Assembly: GCA_016700115.1 (NCBI GenBank)
Contig: CP064999.1
Coordinates: forward strand, 4,464,001 to 4,528,000
Length of the DNA stretch: 64,000 nt
Reading direction: 5' to 3'
Source of the DNA: Sphingobacteriales bacterium
GTDB lineage: Bacteria > Bacteroidota > Bacteroidia > Chitinophagales > UBA2359
Below the pieces are notes generated by a model. It did no database searches. It saw only the letters and a list, made by a program, of their open reading frames with translations, and had not been told where the DNA came from. The translations under genes were made by a program, and so were the position numbers. Shown here piece by piece: positions 57,501-61,233 of the stretch (positions within the stretch are counted from its first letter, which is position 1; each line of letters begins with the position of its first letter).

Positions 57501-59901
57501 TGTTACAATTACAGATGCTGCCGGATGTTCGGTTACTGCTTCAGTTACCATCAACAATGTTTCCGGCCCAACAGTCAGTGTATTAACTGCAAACAGTACC
57601 TGTGGAAATGACAACGGAAGCGCGGATATAACAATAAACGGAGGAACCAGCCCTTATGAATTTGTTTGGGATAATGGAGCAACTTCCGAAGATTTAACCG
57701 ATGTTGCAGCAGGCAGTTACAATCTTACCGTTACTGATGCCAACAACTGCTCCGTTGAAGTTGCTGTTGATATTCAAAATACAGCAGGACCTTCCATTAG
57801 TGCAAGTACAGTTGAAAGCACCTGTGGTAATGACAATGGCAGTATTGACATCACCGTTTCCGGTGGAACTGCACCCTTTGATTTTATTTGGGACAATGGT
57901 GCCACTTCCGAAGATCTGAACAATATTTTTGCAGGAACTTACTCCGTAACCGTTACAGATGCCAATGGTTGTATAGTATCTCTTTCCGTTTCAATTACCA
58001 ATTTTGACGGCCCTACTGCAAGTTCCTCTGCAATAGAAAGTACATGCGGATATGCAAATGGAAGTATAGATCTAACCGTCGCCGGTGGAACTGCGCCCTA
58101 TGATTTTATATGGAGCAACGGTGCTGATACCGAGGATTTAACAAATATGGCAGCAGGCAATTATGACGTAACAATCACAGACAGCAACAGTTGTGAGGCT
58201 TTCGTCAGTGCCGTTATTAGCGATATAGCAGGTCCTGAAGCAGAAATATCTGCTACTAACACCACTTGTGGAGATGCAAATGGAGCGATTGATCTGACAA
58301 TTTCGGGTGGTACTCCTCCCATTACCTATGTTTGGAGCAATACTGCGACTACCGAAGACCTGAACAACATTCCCGCAGGCGACTATTCTGTTACTGTTAC
58401 CGATGCCAATAGTTGTTCCGTTTCGATTGGTATTACCGTGATTGATATTGCAGGGCCGACTGCTTCTGCTTCTCCGACAGAAAGTACCTGTGGAGATGCA
58501 AACGGAAGTATTGACCTTACTGTAAATGGAGGCACTGAACCCTTTACCTATTTATGGGATAACGGCGGAATTACAGAAGACCTGACCGACCTCATAGCCG
58601 GTACTTATACGGTTACCGTAACCGATGCGAACGGATGTACAGCAACCACTTTTGCTACAGTCAACAATATTGCAGGACAAACCGCATCTGCAACTGCTAC
58701 CGGTAGTACTTGTGGAGCGGCAAACGGCAGCATTGACCTGACAATAACCGGAGGAACGGCTCCTTTTACTTACATTTGGGATAACGGCAGCGTAACGGAA
58801 GATTTAACCAATGTTTTTGCAGGCGACTATTCTGTAACCGTTACGGATGCCAATGGCTGTCTCTATACCACCAATGCGACAGTTACGGATACCGCAGGAG
58901 CAATGGCATCAACGGTTACTACTGATGCAACCTGTGGATTGGAAAATGGAAGCATTGATTTAACTGTTACCGGGGGAACTATCCCTTACACCTATAACTG
59001 GAGTAATGGCGAAACCTCACAAGATATTGACGGTTTACCGGACGGCACCTATACAGTTACGGTAACTGATGCCAACGGATGTACTACTATAGTAAGTGCA
59101 ATCATTATTGATTTACCTGTACCGGTTGCTTTCTTTAGCGGGCCATCTTCGGTTTGTCTTGGCGACAATGCCACCTTTACCTTTACCGGAATTGCAACTC
59201 CGGGCGCTGTTTACCAATGGAATTTTGGATCTGCCGGACAATTCAACGGAATAGGACCTCATACCGTAACCTGGACAAATACTGGTGTACATACCATTAC
59301 ATTAAACATAACCGATGCTAATGGATGTACAAGCAGCTACAGTCAACATATTACCGTTTCAGAAATTGATGTTATCGCAACAATCAGCCCCGAAGGATTG
59401 ATATTCCCGGGAGATGCTGTTACGCTTACTGCCGTAATAACTGCCGGTGGCGGAGGTAGTGTTATATATGAATGGACAGCAACAAGCGGTACGATTGACT
59501 GCCCTTCTTGTCCAACGACTACTGCTATCCCCTCTGAACACAATACGATTTATACGTTAACCGTCTATAATACGAACGGATGTAGTGCCTCTGCTACTAT
59601 ATCTGCTACCTGGCAATATGAAAATCTGGTGATTATTCCCAACGCATTCTCACCAAATGAAGATGGAAGAAACGACATTTTCAGATTGGCCGGGGTCAAT
59701 ATCGCTTCGTTCGAGTTGCATGTATTTGACCGTTGGGGTGGAGAAATGTTTTCTATCGAAGATACCGATATCGGCAAAGGTTGGGATGGAACTCACCGGG
59801 GTATTGACTGCGAATTAGGTGTCTATGTGTATTATGCCATCGTTACCTTTACAAACGGTACAACAGAAGTTCTCAAAGGAAATGTTACTTTGATAAGATA
59901 G
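33556..59901 (+). CDS. Giant modular surface protein with type B T9SS sorting domain
   Basis: One frame of 8,781 codons. In order: signal peptide (FLLFIITSNCLLAQ, cleavage near residue 20); CUB-like domain (21-135; GPDYINIYSG); choice-of-anchor-L-like domain (about 140-375; FVFASDEYLEYVCSSFNDVF is split here as YVFASDEYLEY and FNDVFGFFISGPG); Calx-beta-like segment (about 390-494; GTDYQTLPVTVVIPAG); divergent Ig-like domains (495-730); about 78 Ig-like 71-residue modules (733-6269); about 30 SprB-like modules (6270-8518); a PKD-like domain (VAFFSGPSSVC, TWTNTGVHTITLNITD); one more Ig-like domain; and a gliding-motility-associated type B sorting domain (from residue 8690). Each 71-residue module has Cys at about positions 11 and 57, so one disulfide per module is likely. 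It is probably exported by T9SS and surface-anchored or released, as an adhesin or stalk. Predicted mass is in the 850-kDa range (residue count only). Confidence 0.92.
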   Translation: MKRILPFLLFIITSNCLLAQTYNMSNNSVTNTSGTLYDSGGLSSNYGNNQNFVFTICPTGASCINLNFTQFNLQNGPDYINIYSGNSTSGTLIGSYTGTSTPGNLFIVNSCVTLNFVSNGSVVSSGFNMNWQGQTACSNLTVQTGGNNSNAAWLVQNVFLTGCSQVSNVTFTGNSNAIGYFANGGGIGIPSGIIISSGSASSAVGPNNSSGVTTSFGTAGDANLTALTASTPCGFASSTNDAAVIQFTFVPLSSTAQFQYVFASDEYLEYVCSSFNDVFGFFISGPGVPLQNIALIPGTSTYVGINTVNNVNNTTYYTNNPSGSTVSQYDGFTTPMYAVATGLTPCQTYTIKLAVADAGDSILDSAVFLAANSFNAGNAVTVTSFVPSTGTQDAYEGCQDGYFEFVRGDITDLSSPITLNIVISGTATPGTDYQTLPVTVVIPAGQISTTLPVIAYQDFLFEGSESIIVQINELQCDCTYPPPAQLNVYDSPEPFTAFISNPPTICPGSSALIAVIASGSQFTPYTYNWSNGSSGPAIFVSPLATTTYSVTVTDACGRTTGTSIQVNVSAAAPSAAITPAGPFCDNSSPVTLVAASSGGTWSGPGVNSATGLFNPATAYASGSSPYTISYTVSNSCGTDTQSIQIIVNPSTAPVINPVSPLCSGSTVLINLTSNISGGTWSGPGIVGGTNTTGQFSLVLAALTGPGPYTITNTAPPPCSGSSTTSISVAAAPTASAGGPQTICLGSSVTLTATGGGTYLWNTGASTASITISPSSTTTYIVTVTNAAGCTASASSLVTVNTQPPASAGPPQSICNGNSTTLTATGGGTYLWNTGATSSVISVNPTSTTTYSVTVSLGGGCTASASTTVTVNPQPIANVTPPQSICGGSNVALTASGGGTYLWNTGATTASINVSPSTTTTYIVTVSAAGGCTATASTVVTVNPQPIASAGAPQSICNGNSVNLTATGGGSYLWSTGANSATISVSPSTTTTYIVTVTNAGGCSASSSVLVTVNPTPSANAGAPQTICSGSSLTITATGGGSYFWNTGATTASISVSPLATTTYTVTVTNASGCTASASKTVTVNPAPTANAGPNQTICSGSSLTITATGGGTYVWSNGATTATISVSPSSTTTYTVTVTNAAGCTASASKTVTVSPAPTANAGPPQTICSGATINMTATGGGTYLWSTGGTTATISVSPAATTTYTVTVTNAGGCTASASKVVTVNPLPTASAGPPQTICNGTSINITATGGGTYLWNTGSTSATISVTPSITTTYTVTVTGIGGCTASASKVVTVNPVPNANAGPPQTICNGATINITATGGGTYLWSTGGTTATISVNPTTTTTYTVTVTGAGGCTATASKVVTVNPLPVANAGAPQSICAGNSASLTATGGGTYLWSTGSTSATISVSPALTTNYTVTVTGIGGCTASASTTVNVNALPVANAGTPQTICNGQSATITASGGVSYLWNTGASTASITVSPTSNTTYTVTVTNAAGCTSSANTLITVSPLPLANAGAPQSICNGQSATLTASGGTSYLWNTGSVSSTISVNPITTTTYFVTVTNAGGCSATASTVVTVNATPTANAGTTQTICNGQSATLTASGGGTYFWSTGATTPFISVSPSSSTTYSVTVTNAAGCTSSASVLVNISPPPIANAGAPQTICNGQSTNLTATGGSTYLWNTGATTATISVNPSTSTTYTVTVTSAAGCSATANTTITVNPLPVASAGAPQSICNGQSATLTASGGSTYLWSTGATTATISVSPTSTQLYTVTVTSGSGCTASASSLITVNSLPVANAGTPQTICNGQSATLTASGGGTYLWSNGATTTFISVTPVTTTTYIVTVTNAAGCTSSASTVVNVNPLPTPSAGAPQTICNGQSATLTASGGGTYLWNTGATTASLTVSPLTTSTYTVTVTTAAGCTASANTTVTVNPLPVASAGAPQTICNGQSATLTASGGGTYLWNTGATTASISVSPTSNTTYSVTVTSGAGCTATANTTVTVNPLPTPSAGAPQTICNGQSATLTASGGGTYLWNTGATTASISVSPTSNTTYSVTVTSGAGCTATANTTVTVNPLPTPSAGAPQTICNGQSATLTASGGGTYLWNTGATTASLTVSPLTTSTYTVTVTTAAGCTASANTTVTVNPLPVASAGAPQTICNGQSATLTASGGGTYLWNTGATTASISVSPTSNTTYSVTVTSGAGCTATANTTVTVNPLPVASAGAPQTICNGQSATLTASGGGTYLWNTGATTAAISVSPTSNTTYSVTVTSGAGCTATANTTVTVNPLPTPSAGAPQTICNGQSATLTASGGGTYLWNTGATTASLTVSPLTTSTYTVTVTTAAGCTASANTTVTVNPLPVASAGAPQTICNGQSATLTASGGGTYLWNTGATTAAISVSPTSNTTYSVTVTSGAGCTATANTTVTVNPLPTPSAGAPQTICNGQSATLTASGGGTYLWNTGATTASLTVSPLTNSTYTVTVTTAAGCTASANTTVTVNPLPIASAGTPQTICNGQSATLTASGGGTYLWNTGATTAAISVSPTSNTTYSVTVTSGAGCTATANTTVTVNPLPTPSAGAPQTICNGQSATLTASGGGTYLWNTGATTASLTVSPLTTSTYTVTVTSGAGCTATANTTVTVNPLPVASAGAPQTICNGQSATLTASGGGTYLWNTGATTASISVSPTSNTTYSVTVTSVAGCTATANTTVTVNPLPVASAGAPQTICNGQSATLTASGGGTYLWNTGATTAAISVSPTSNTTYSVTVTSGAGCTATANTTVTVNPLPTPSAGAPQTICNGQSATLTASGGGTYLWNTGATTASLTVSPLTTSTYTVTVTSGAGCTATANTTVTVNPLPVASAGAPQTICNGQSATLTASGGGTYLWNTGATTASLTVSPLTTSTYTVTVTNVAGCTATANTTVTVNPLPVASAGAPQTICNGQSATLTASGGGTYLWNTGATTAIISVSPTSNTTYSVTVTSGAGCTATANTTVTVNPLPTPSAGAPQTICNGQSATLTASGGGTYLWNTGATTASLTVSPLTTSTYTVTVTSGAGCTATANTTVTVNPLPVASAGAPQTICNGQSATLTASGGGTYLWNTGATTAAITISPTSNTTYSVTVTNVAGCTATANTTVTVNPLPTPSAGAPQTICNGQSATLTASGGGTYLWNTGATTAAISVSPTSNTTYSVTVTSGAGCTATANTTVTVNPLPTPSAGAPQTICNGQSATLTASGGGTYLWSTGETTAAISVNPTGTTTYNVTVTSGTGCTATASTVVTVNPLPNANAGLPQTICFGETAVLTASGGGTYLWNTGATTSSINVSPATTTTYYLTVTSSAGCTSTTSTIVNVNSLPTPSAGSPVTICNGDNTTLTASGGGTYQWSTGATTASITVNPIITTTYTVTVSSALGCSAASSVVVNVNPLPTPSAGTPQTICNGQDAILTATGGSSYLWNTGSTSASITVTPSSTTTYFVTVTSALGCNNTASTTVTVNPLPIANAGTDQTICNLNSATLTASGGVNYIWNTGSTSASISVNPSTTTIYSVTVTDSNGCTDDDSVTVNVNPIPTANAGVDDTICNGETSVLSASGGVNYLWNTGATTATISVNPITTTTYTVIVTDANGCTDDDSVTVNVNPLPVADAGADDVICLGENSVLTASGGTGFIWNTGEITSSITVTPSSTTTYTVTVTDVNGCTDDDSVIVVVNPLPIANAGTDQTICNLDSATLTASGGVNYIWNTGSTSASITVNPSTTTIYSVTVTDSNGCSDDDSVTVNVNPIPTANAGVDDTICNGETSVLSASGGVNYLWSTGETTATISVSPATTTTYTVIVTDANGCTDDDTVTVNVNPLPVANAGLDQSICISTSTSITATGGINYLWNTGETTATITISPLATTTYTVTVTDVNGCTDDDSVTINVNSLPIADAGIDQTICITESTTLIAVGGTLFEWNTGSTSATINVSPIATTTYSVTVSDLNGCSAEDEVTIYVNPLPVADAGADQTICIGFDATLTASGGVDYLWSTGETSASIIVTPLATTNYQVTVTDANGCTDEDAVTVNVNTLPTADAGADQSICTGFTATLNASGGTDYLWSTGETTSTITVSPTATATYTLTVSDANGCTDDDSVTVTVNPLPVADAGADQTICNQDSATLTASGGVDYQWNTGETTATITVTPASTTTYTVTVTDGNGCSDEDTVTVNVNPLPVADAGADQTICLGFDATLTASGGVDYLWSTGETSASIIVTPLATTNYQVTVTDANGCTDEDAVTVNVNTLPTADAGADQSICTGFTATLNASGGTDYLWSTGETTSTITVSPTATATYTLTVSDANGCTDDDSVTVTVNPLPVADAGADQTICNQDSATLTASGGMDYLWNTGETTATIAVTPASTTTYTVTVTDGNGCSDEDTVTVNVNPLPVADAGADQTICLGFDATLTASGGVDYIWSTGETSASITVTPLATTNYQVTVTDANGCSDQDEVTVFVNNLPTANAGIDQSICVGEAATLNASGGVDYLWSTGETTPGISVSPVSTTTYSVTVSDANGCSSNDDVTVIVNPLPVADAGADQTICNQDSATLTASGGVDYQWNTGETTATIIVTPASTTTYTVTVTDGNGCSDEDTVTVNVNPLPVADAGADQTICLGFDATLTASGGVDYIWSTGETSASIIVTPLATTNYQVTVTDANGCSDQDEVTVFVNNLPTANAGTDQSICVGEAATLNASGGVDYLWSTGETTPGITVSPVSTTTYSVTVSDANGCSSNDDVTVIVNPLPVADAGAEQTICNQDSATLTASGGVDYQWNTGETTATITVTPASTTTYTVTVTDGNGCSDEDTVTVNVNPLPVADAGADQTICLGFDATLSASGGVDYVWSTGETSASIIVTPLATTNYQVTVTDANGCSDQDEVTVFVNNLPTANAGTDQSICVGEAATLNASGGVDYLWSTGETTPGITVVPVVSTLYTVTVSDAAGCSATDEVNVVVNPLPVADAGADQTICNQDSATLTASGGVDYLWNTGETTATITVTPASTTTYTVTVTDGNGCSDEDTVTVNVNPLPVADAGADQTICLGFDATLTASGGVDYLWSTGETSASITVTPLATTNYQVTVTDANGCSDQDEVTVFVNNLPTANAGTDQSICVGEAATLNASGGVDYLWSTGETTPGISVSPVSTATYSVTVSDANGCSSNDDVTVIVNPLPVADAGADQTICNQDSVTLTASGGVDYQWNTGETTATIIITPASTTTYTVTVTDGNGCSDEDTVTVNVNPLPVADAGADQTICLGFDATLTASGGVDYLWSTGETSASIIVTPLATTNYQVTVTDANGCSDQDEVTVFVNNLPTANAGTDQSICVGEVATLNASGGVDYLWSTGETTPGISVSPVSTTTYSVTVSDANGCSSNDDVTVIVNPLPVADAGADQTICNQDSATLTASGGVDYQWNTGETTATITVTPASTTTYTVTVTDGNGCSDEDTVTVNVNPLPVADAGADQTICLGFDATLTASGGVDYLWNTGETSASITVTPLATTNYQVTVTDANGCSDQDEVTVFVNNLPTANAGTDQSICVGEAATLNASGGVDYLWSTGETSASITVTPLATTNYQVTVTDANGCSDQDEVTVFVNNLPTANAGTDQSICVGEAATLNASGGVDYLWSTGETTPGITVVPVVSTLYTVTVSDAAGCSATDEVNVVVNPLPVADAGADQTICNQDSATLNASGGVDYQWNTGETTATITVTPASTTTYTVTISDANGCSDEDTVTVNVNPLPVADAGADQSLCEGSGTITLTATGGTTFVWSSGELTSSITVSPISTTIYQVTVTDINGCTDIDSVTVNVGAIPVADAGVDQSICLGENANIIATGGISYLWNTGETLPGLIVSPNATTTYTVTVTEANGCTDEDSVTIFVNPIPNADAGLDQTICELESATLIASGGIDYVWNTGQTTATIMVTPSSTTVYSVTVTDINGCTDDAFVTVNVDVIPFADAGTDQSLCEGTGSVTLTATGGVTYEWSNSESTESIIVSPSITTVYTVTVTSTNGCTATDNITVFVGIVPIADAGIDQTICQGEIVDLTVSGIGNYVWNTGETSNNITVAPVTTTTYTVTVTNSDGCSDTDSVVVTVNNIPVADAGSDQSICDGGSVSLTATGGDNYLWSTGSVNNTITVSPLATTTYTVTVSLNNGCTDTASVTVNVSSLPNANAGTDVTICEGGFALLTATGGGSYLWNTGETTFDLLVTPTVTTTYIVTVTSAGGCSAEDDVTVTVAPPLDATFTTVNATCFDGGSINLSVTGGTSPYTYIWSGGLPPTNILTSIVPAGNYTVTISDTNNCTLEVDVNVGTDNIPELNIINTNYATCSQSNGSIEVIGTGGVGSLTYSWSHQLSLNSPIATNLPAGFYMVTVTDENGCTAVISVDVFNEAAPTLQVSNITQAYCEQATGSISVLVTGGTGAINYLWSHDSGLNSPSAFGLSAGTYTLTVTDANSCTSVISAIITDLPPPSISSFIVVDDICSSNAGSIDVTVTGGTGIINYLWAHDLTLNSNLATGLSEGNYSVTISDANNCTAESTFTVNNTSGPVISLIDLIDASCGENTGSATVSVSGSTGTVTFSWSHNLSLNSPTASNLSSGGYIVSVTDESGCEAVLPIAIGDIGAPDVSIVNISGEACGQLNGSAEVNATGGSGSAYTYTWSHDLTLNDPIATNLSAGSYFVTVTDEAGCASVETIDIPVINGPSILLQSLSNDQCSQGVGSIILTANSGIPPYSYSWSHDILLDSGSATNLTVGFYTVTVTDSNNCTATLTASLGNTPGPNISVLNTTGATCGMPNGSAAVTVSGGSGGYSFEWSHDTTLNNSSASGIFSGNYTVTVTDSNGCISTVNLTVPEINGPTLNIANVITATCGESNGSASVIAIGGSGAVTYEWSHSSTLTSGLANGLAGGLYSVTVTDANDCTATVSITVPNADGPELFFNPTNPTCGDSNGIIQAFAVGGNGGYSYDWSHNSSLSSATANGLAAGTYTVTLTDGNGCSTVESVTLSPSSAPTASLASVNAICGFNNGSINLSVAGGTAPYTYNWSNTAITEDLNNLGAGTYSVTVTSSNGCTVTVSTTISNATGPIVSATASNAFCGDPNGNINLTVSGGTLPYTFNWSNSATTEDLNGVVSGFYSVTVTDANNCSASTGSTVVNIPGPSASATAIDATCGNNNGSINLVVSGGNSPYSFDWSNGATSEDLTAIGAGIYIVTVTDVNNCTVTATATVTNEGAPTAIATTVDATCNNPDGSVDLSVSGGASPYSFQWNNGQTSEDLTNVLAGDYTVTVTDASNCVVTLTVTINDSATPVASAVVTDASCGNSDGGIDVTVTGSSSPFSFIWDDAAGSITEDLTNVLAGTYTVTVTDNNGCTTSVMAVVNNSGAPLASTVATDAICDLLNGSIDLTVTDGNAPYSYIWSNGDTTEDITGLGPGVYTVTVTDSNGCAIITSDSINSFGTQTLTAVATNATNGNNNGSIDLTVSGGTFPYTYIWSNGEITEDISGLSEGTYSVTVTDANGCEAILSIDVNNIGCPTVSALATDASCGNADGSVTLTISGGVLPYSFEWSNGDNTQDLINVPAGIYVVTVTDANSCTATTNATVTNIGGPTLSAVLTDTSCGDSNGNIDVSVSGGTAPYNFEWSNLANSEDLANIIAGTYSLTVTDANGCIANFTATLNNTDGASAISAITLDSTCGQDNGSVAITITGGNAPFNFEWSNGTTNQDLTGVVSGSYTVTVTDSNGCSISANAVVNDLPAQTVVATAFDSTCGNAVGAITLAISGGVSPFTFNWSNGETTQDLIDLPAGTYDVTVTDANNCTAFASAIVNNTDGPEILALIGHSFCGDANGSIDLTVSDGTAPYEFVWDNSLTTEDLSNLPAGTYSVTVTDAMNCQAVFSATVNNSDSPVVTVTSTDSTCGNSNGSVDITVSGGIIPYNFSWDNGSSLEDLTNISAGDYTVTITDAAGCSVTASVTINNVSGPTVSVLTANSTCGNDNGSADITINGGTSPYEFVWDNGATSEDLTDVAAGSYNLTVTDANNCSVEVAVDIQNTAGPSISASTVESTCGNDNGSIDITVSGGTAPFDFIWDNGATSEDLNNIFAGTYSVTVTDANGCIVSLSVSITNFDGPTASSSAIESTCGYANGSIDLTVAGGTAPYDFIWSNGADTEDLTNMAAGNYDVTITDSNSCEAFVSAVISDIAGPEAEISATNTTCGDANGAIDLTISGGTPPITYVWSNTATTEDLNNIPAGDYSVTVTDANSCSVSIGITVIDIAGPTASASPTESTCGDANGSIDLTVNGGTEPFTYLWDNGGITEDLTDLIAGTYTVTVTDANGCTATTFATVNNIAGQTASATATGSTCGAANGSIDLTITGGTAPFTYIWDNGSVTEDLTNVFAGDYSVTVTDANGCLYTTNATVTDTAGAMASTVTTDATCGLENGSIDLTVTGGTIPYTYNWSNGETSQDIDGLPDGTYTVTVTDANGCTTIVSAIIIDLPVPVAFFSGPSSVCLGDNATFTFTGIATPGAVYQWNFGSAGQFNGIGPHTVTWTNTGVHTITLNITDANGCTSSYSQHITVSEIDVIATISPEGLIFPGDAVTLTAVITAGGGGSVIYEWTATSGTIDCPSCPTTTAIPSEHNTIYTLTVYNTNGCSASATISATWQYENLVIIPNAFSPNEDGRNDIFRLAGVNIASFELHVFDRWGGEMFSIEDTDIGKGWDGTHRGIDCELGVYVYYAIVTFTNGTTEVLKGNVTLIR
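39150..43400 (+). repeat. Near-identical uncharged Ig-like module block with 213/426/639-bp phasing
   Basis: Modules reading SAGAPQTICNGQSATL and GGGTYLWNTGATT are almost identical. One variant (ASLTVSPLT) has anchors at 39266, 39905, 40544, 40970, 41396, 42035, 42248 and 42674. All steps are 1, 2 or 3 times 213. This is a mosaic of dimer and trimer duplications. Confidence 0.88.
45550..50874 (+). repeat. Higher-order repeat: eight 639-bp trimers plus one extra monomer
   Basis: The trimer is built of three acidic modules, marked LGFDATL, VGEAATL (or TGFTATL in the first two) and NQDSATL. The TTGGCTTCGA anchor falls at 45584, 46223, 46862, 47501, 48140, 48779, 49418 and 50057, exactly 639 apart. 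Eight trimers plus one duplicated VGEAATL monomer in the last unit account exactly for 5,325 bases (25 modules, residues 3999-5773). Confidence 0.93.
52363..59109 (+). repeat. About 30 SprB-like modules in two subtypes
   Basis: After one transitional copy, nine modules carry a WSHD/WSHN motif followed by LN (about 52.6-54.66 kb). About twenty more carry CGNxNGS...WSNG or WDNG...TEDLTN...AGTY.VTVTDANGC (54.66-59.1 kb). Modules are about 73-77 residues and, unlike the Ig-like block, well diverged at the DNA level. Confidence 0.85.
59623..59901 (+). other. Type B T9SS (gliding-motility-associated) C-terminal domain of the giant protein
   Basis: The last ~93 residues begin NLVIIPNAFSPNEDGRNDIF and continue with FELHVFDRWGGEMF, GWDGTHRG and GVYVYYAIVTF, ending GNVTLIR. 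These are the conserved blocks of the type B sorting domain that directs secretion by the type IX system. Confidence 0.92.
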
Positions 59902-59973
59902 GTTTTCGAAAAAATTGCATCTATTTTTTGATAGGGCAATGTATTTATTACTCCCATAACCTATCAAAAACTT

Positions 59974-60023
59974 AAAATCAGTCATACAGGCATCAATAAT
60001 TGCAGGTATGACTGATTTTTTTT
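59974..60023 (+). terminator. Rho-independent terminator of the giant gene
   Basis: 14-bp stem (AAAATCAGTCATAC at 59974-59987, GTATGACTGATTTT at 60006-60019) with an 18-base loop, then four more T. It lies 72 bases after the stop of the giant gene. Confidence 0.85.
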
Positions 60024-60103
60024 GCAGGCAATTTTTGTTGAGTAAATGTTTGGTATAGACCAAGATTCTTAAGATTTGAACCCTGCATCTTTGCAAAAAA
60101 AAA

Positions 60104-60988
60104 ATGAAAACAGATTTTTTGGACAAATACGAATATCCATTTACCTCAAACTATTTTACTGTAAATGGAAGCCGGCTTCATTATATTGACGAGGGGCAGG
60201 GAAATACCATTTTATTTGTTCATGGAACCCCTTCCTGGAGTTTTGATTTCAGAAATGTAATTAAACTGTTGTCTCCGCATTACCGCTGTATAGCCATTGA
60301 TCATATCGGTTTTGGACTTTCCGATAAACCTTCAAACTACGATTACAGCACCAAAAATCACAGTGAAACCCTTGTAAAATTTATTGAAGAATTGAAGTTG
60401 GACAAAATTACCTTAGTTCTTCATGATTTTGGCGGACCAATCGGCTTAAACTATGCGGTCAGGTTTCCGGAAAAGGTAAAACAGTTAGTTCTGTTGAATA
60501 CATGGATGTGGAGCAGTGCAAATGAACCGGAGTTTATAAAGTTTGCTAAAATCTTAAAAAGTCCGCTTTTACCTTTTCTTTACCTGTATTTAAACTTCTC
60601 TTCGCGCTTCTTATTGCCTAAATCCTTTGGCGCAAATAAGTTGAGTAAAAAATTATTAACTCAATACACCCGACCTTTTCCGAACAGCAACAGCCGCAAA
60701 GGCCCCCTGACATTCGCAAAATCTTTGTTAAATGACCAACCTTGGTTTGAAGAACTTTGGAACCAAAGAGGGATGATAGCCGATAAGCCAACCCTCTTTA
60801 TCTGGGGAATGAAAGACCCTTTTATTACCCCAAAATATTTAACCAAATTCCAGTCCGGTTTTACCAGTTCAAAAACCATTACTTTAGAAACCTGCGGACA
60901 TTTCCCGCAGGAAGAACAACCCGCTTTGGTAGGTCAGGCAATATTATCATTTTTAGAATCAGAATCTAAAACTGAGGATTTGCTTTAG
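60104..60988 (+). CDS. Alpha/beta hydrolase of the haloalkane dehalogenase / OleB type
   Basis: The 294-residue cytoplasmic protein has the alpha/beta-hydrolase core with an Asp nucleophile: LHDFGGPIGL (Asp108), acid Asp238 in WGMKDPF, and His266 in CGHFPQEEQP. This resembles haloalkane dehalogenases. However, the halide-binding Trp after the nucleophile is Phe (HDFGG instead of HDWGG), and the oxyanion loop reads HGTPSWSF with Thr in place of Asn/Glu. So it may be a non-dehalogenating relative, such as an OleB-like beta-lactone decarboxylase or an esterase. A short palindrome (60986-61000, TAGCTTA-C-TAAGCTA) includes the stop codon. Confidence 0.82.
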   Translation: MKTDFLDKYEYPFTSNYFTVNGSRLHYIDEGQGNTILFVHGTPSWSFDFRNVIKLLSPHYRCIAIDHIGFGLSDKPSNYDYSTKNHSETLVKFIEELKLDKITLVLHDFGGPIGLNYAVRFPEKVKQLVLLNTWMWSSANEPEFIKFAKILKSPLLPFLYLYLNFSSRFLLPKSFGANKLSKKLLTQYTRPFPNSNSRKGPLTFAKSLLNDQPWFEELWNQRGMIADKPTLFIWGMKDPFITPKYLTKFQSGFTSSKTITLETCGHFPQEEQPALVGQAILSFLESESKTEDLL

Positions 60989-61233
60989 CTTACTAAGCTA
61001 TAGCTCTAAATCTTTTGAATAGTAATTTTGTATTTTAAAATTGTCTATTTTATAAAATTATAATTGAGATGGTTCAAAAGACAATTTCAGATTGATTTTT
61101 CGAGGAGATAAAATCGCAAAAAGTCGTATTTTCTTATTTCACTCAGATTAGGTACTAAAGTAATTTATACACAGAGTTTGTTTTTACATATTCAACTGCC
61201 ATTTCATTAGGTCCGGGTTATTGAATATATTAA
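60989..61233. other. Short intergenic region between convergent genes
   Basis: 245 bases of AT-rich sequence, with no strong terminator or gene beyond the palindrome at the hydrolase stop. Confidence 0.4.
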
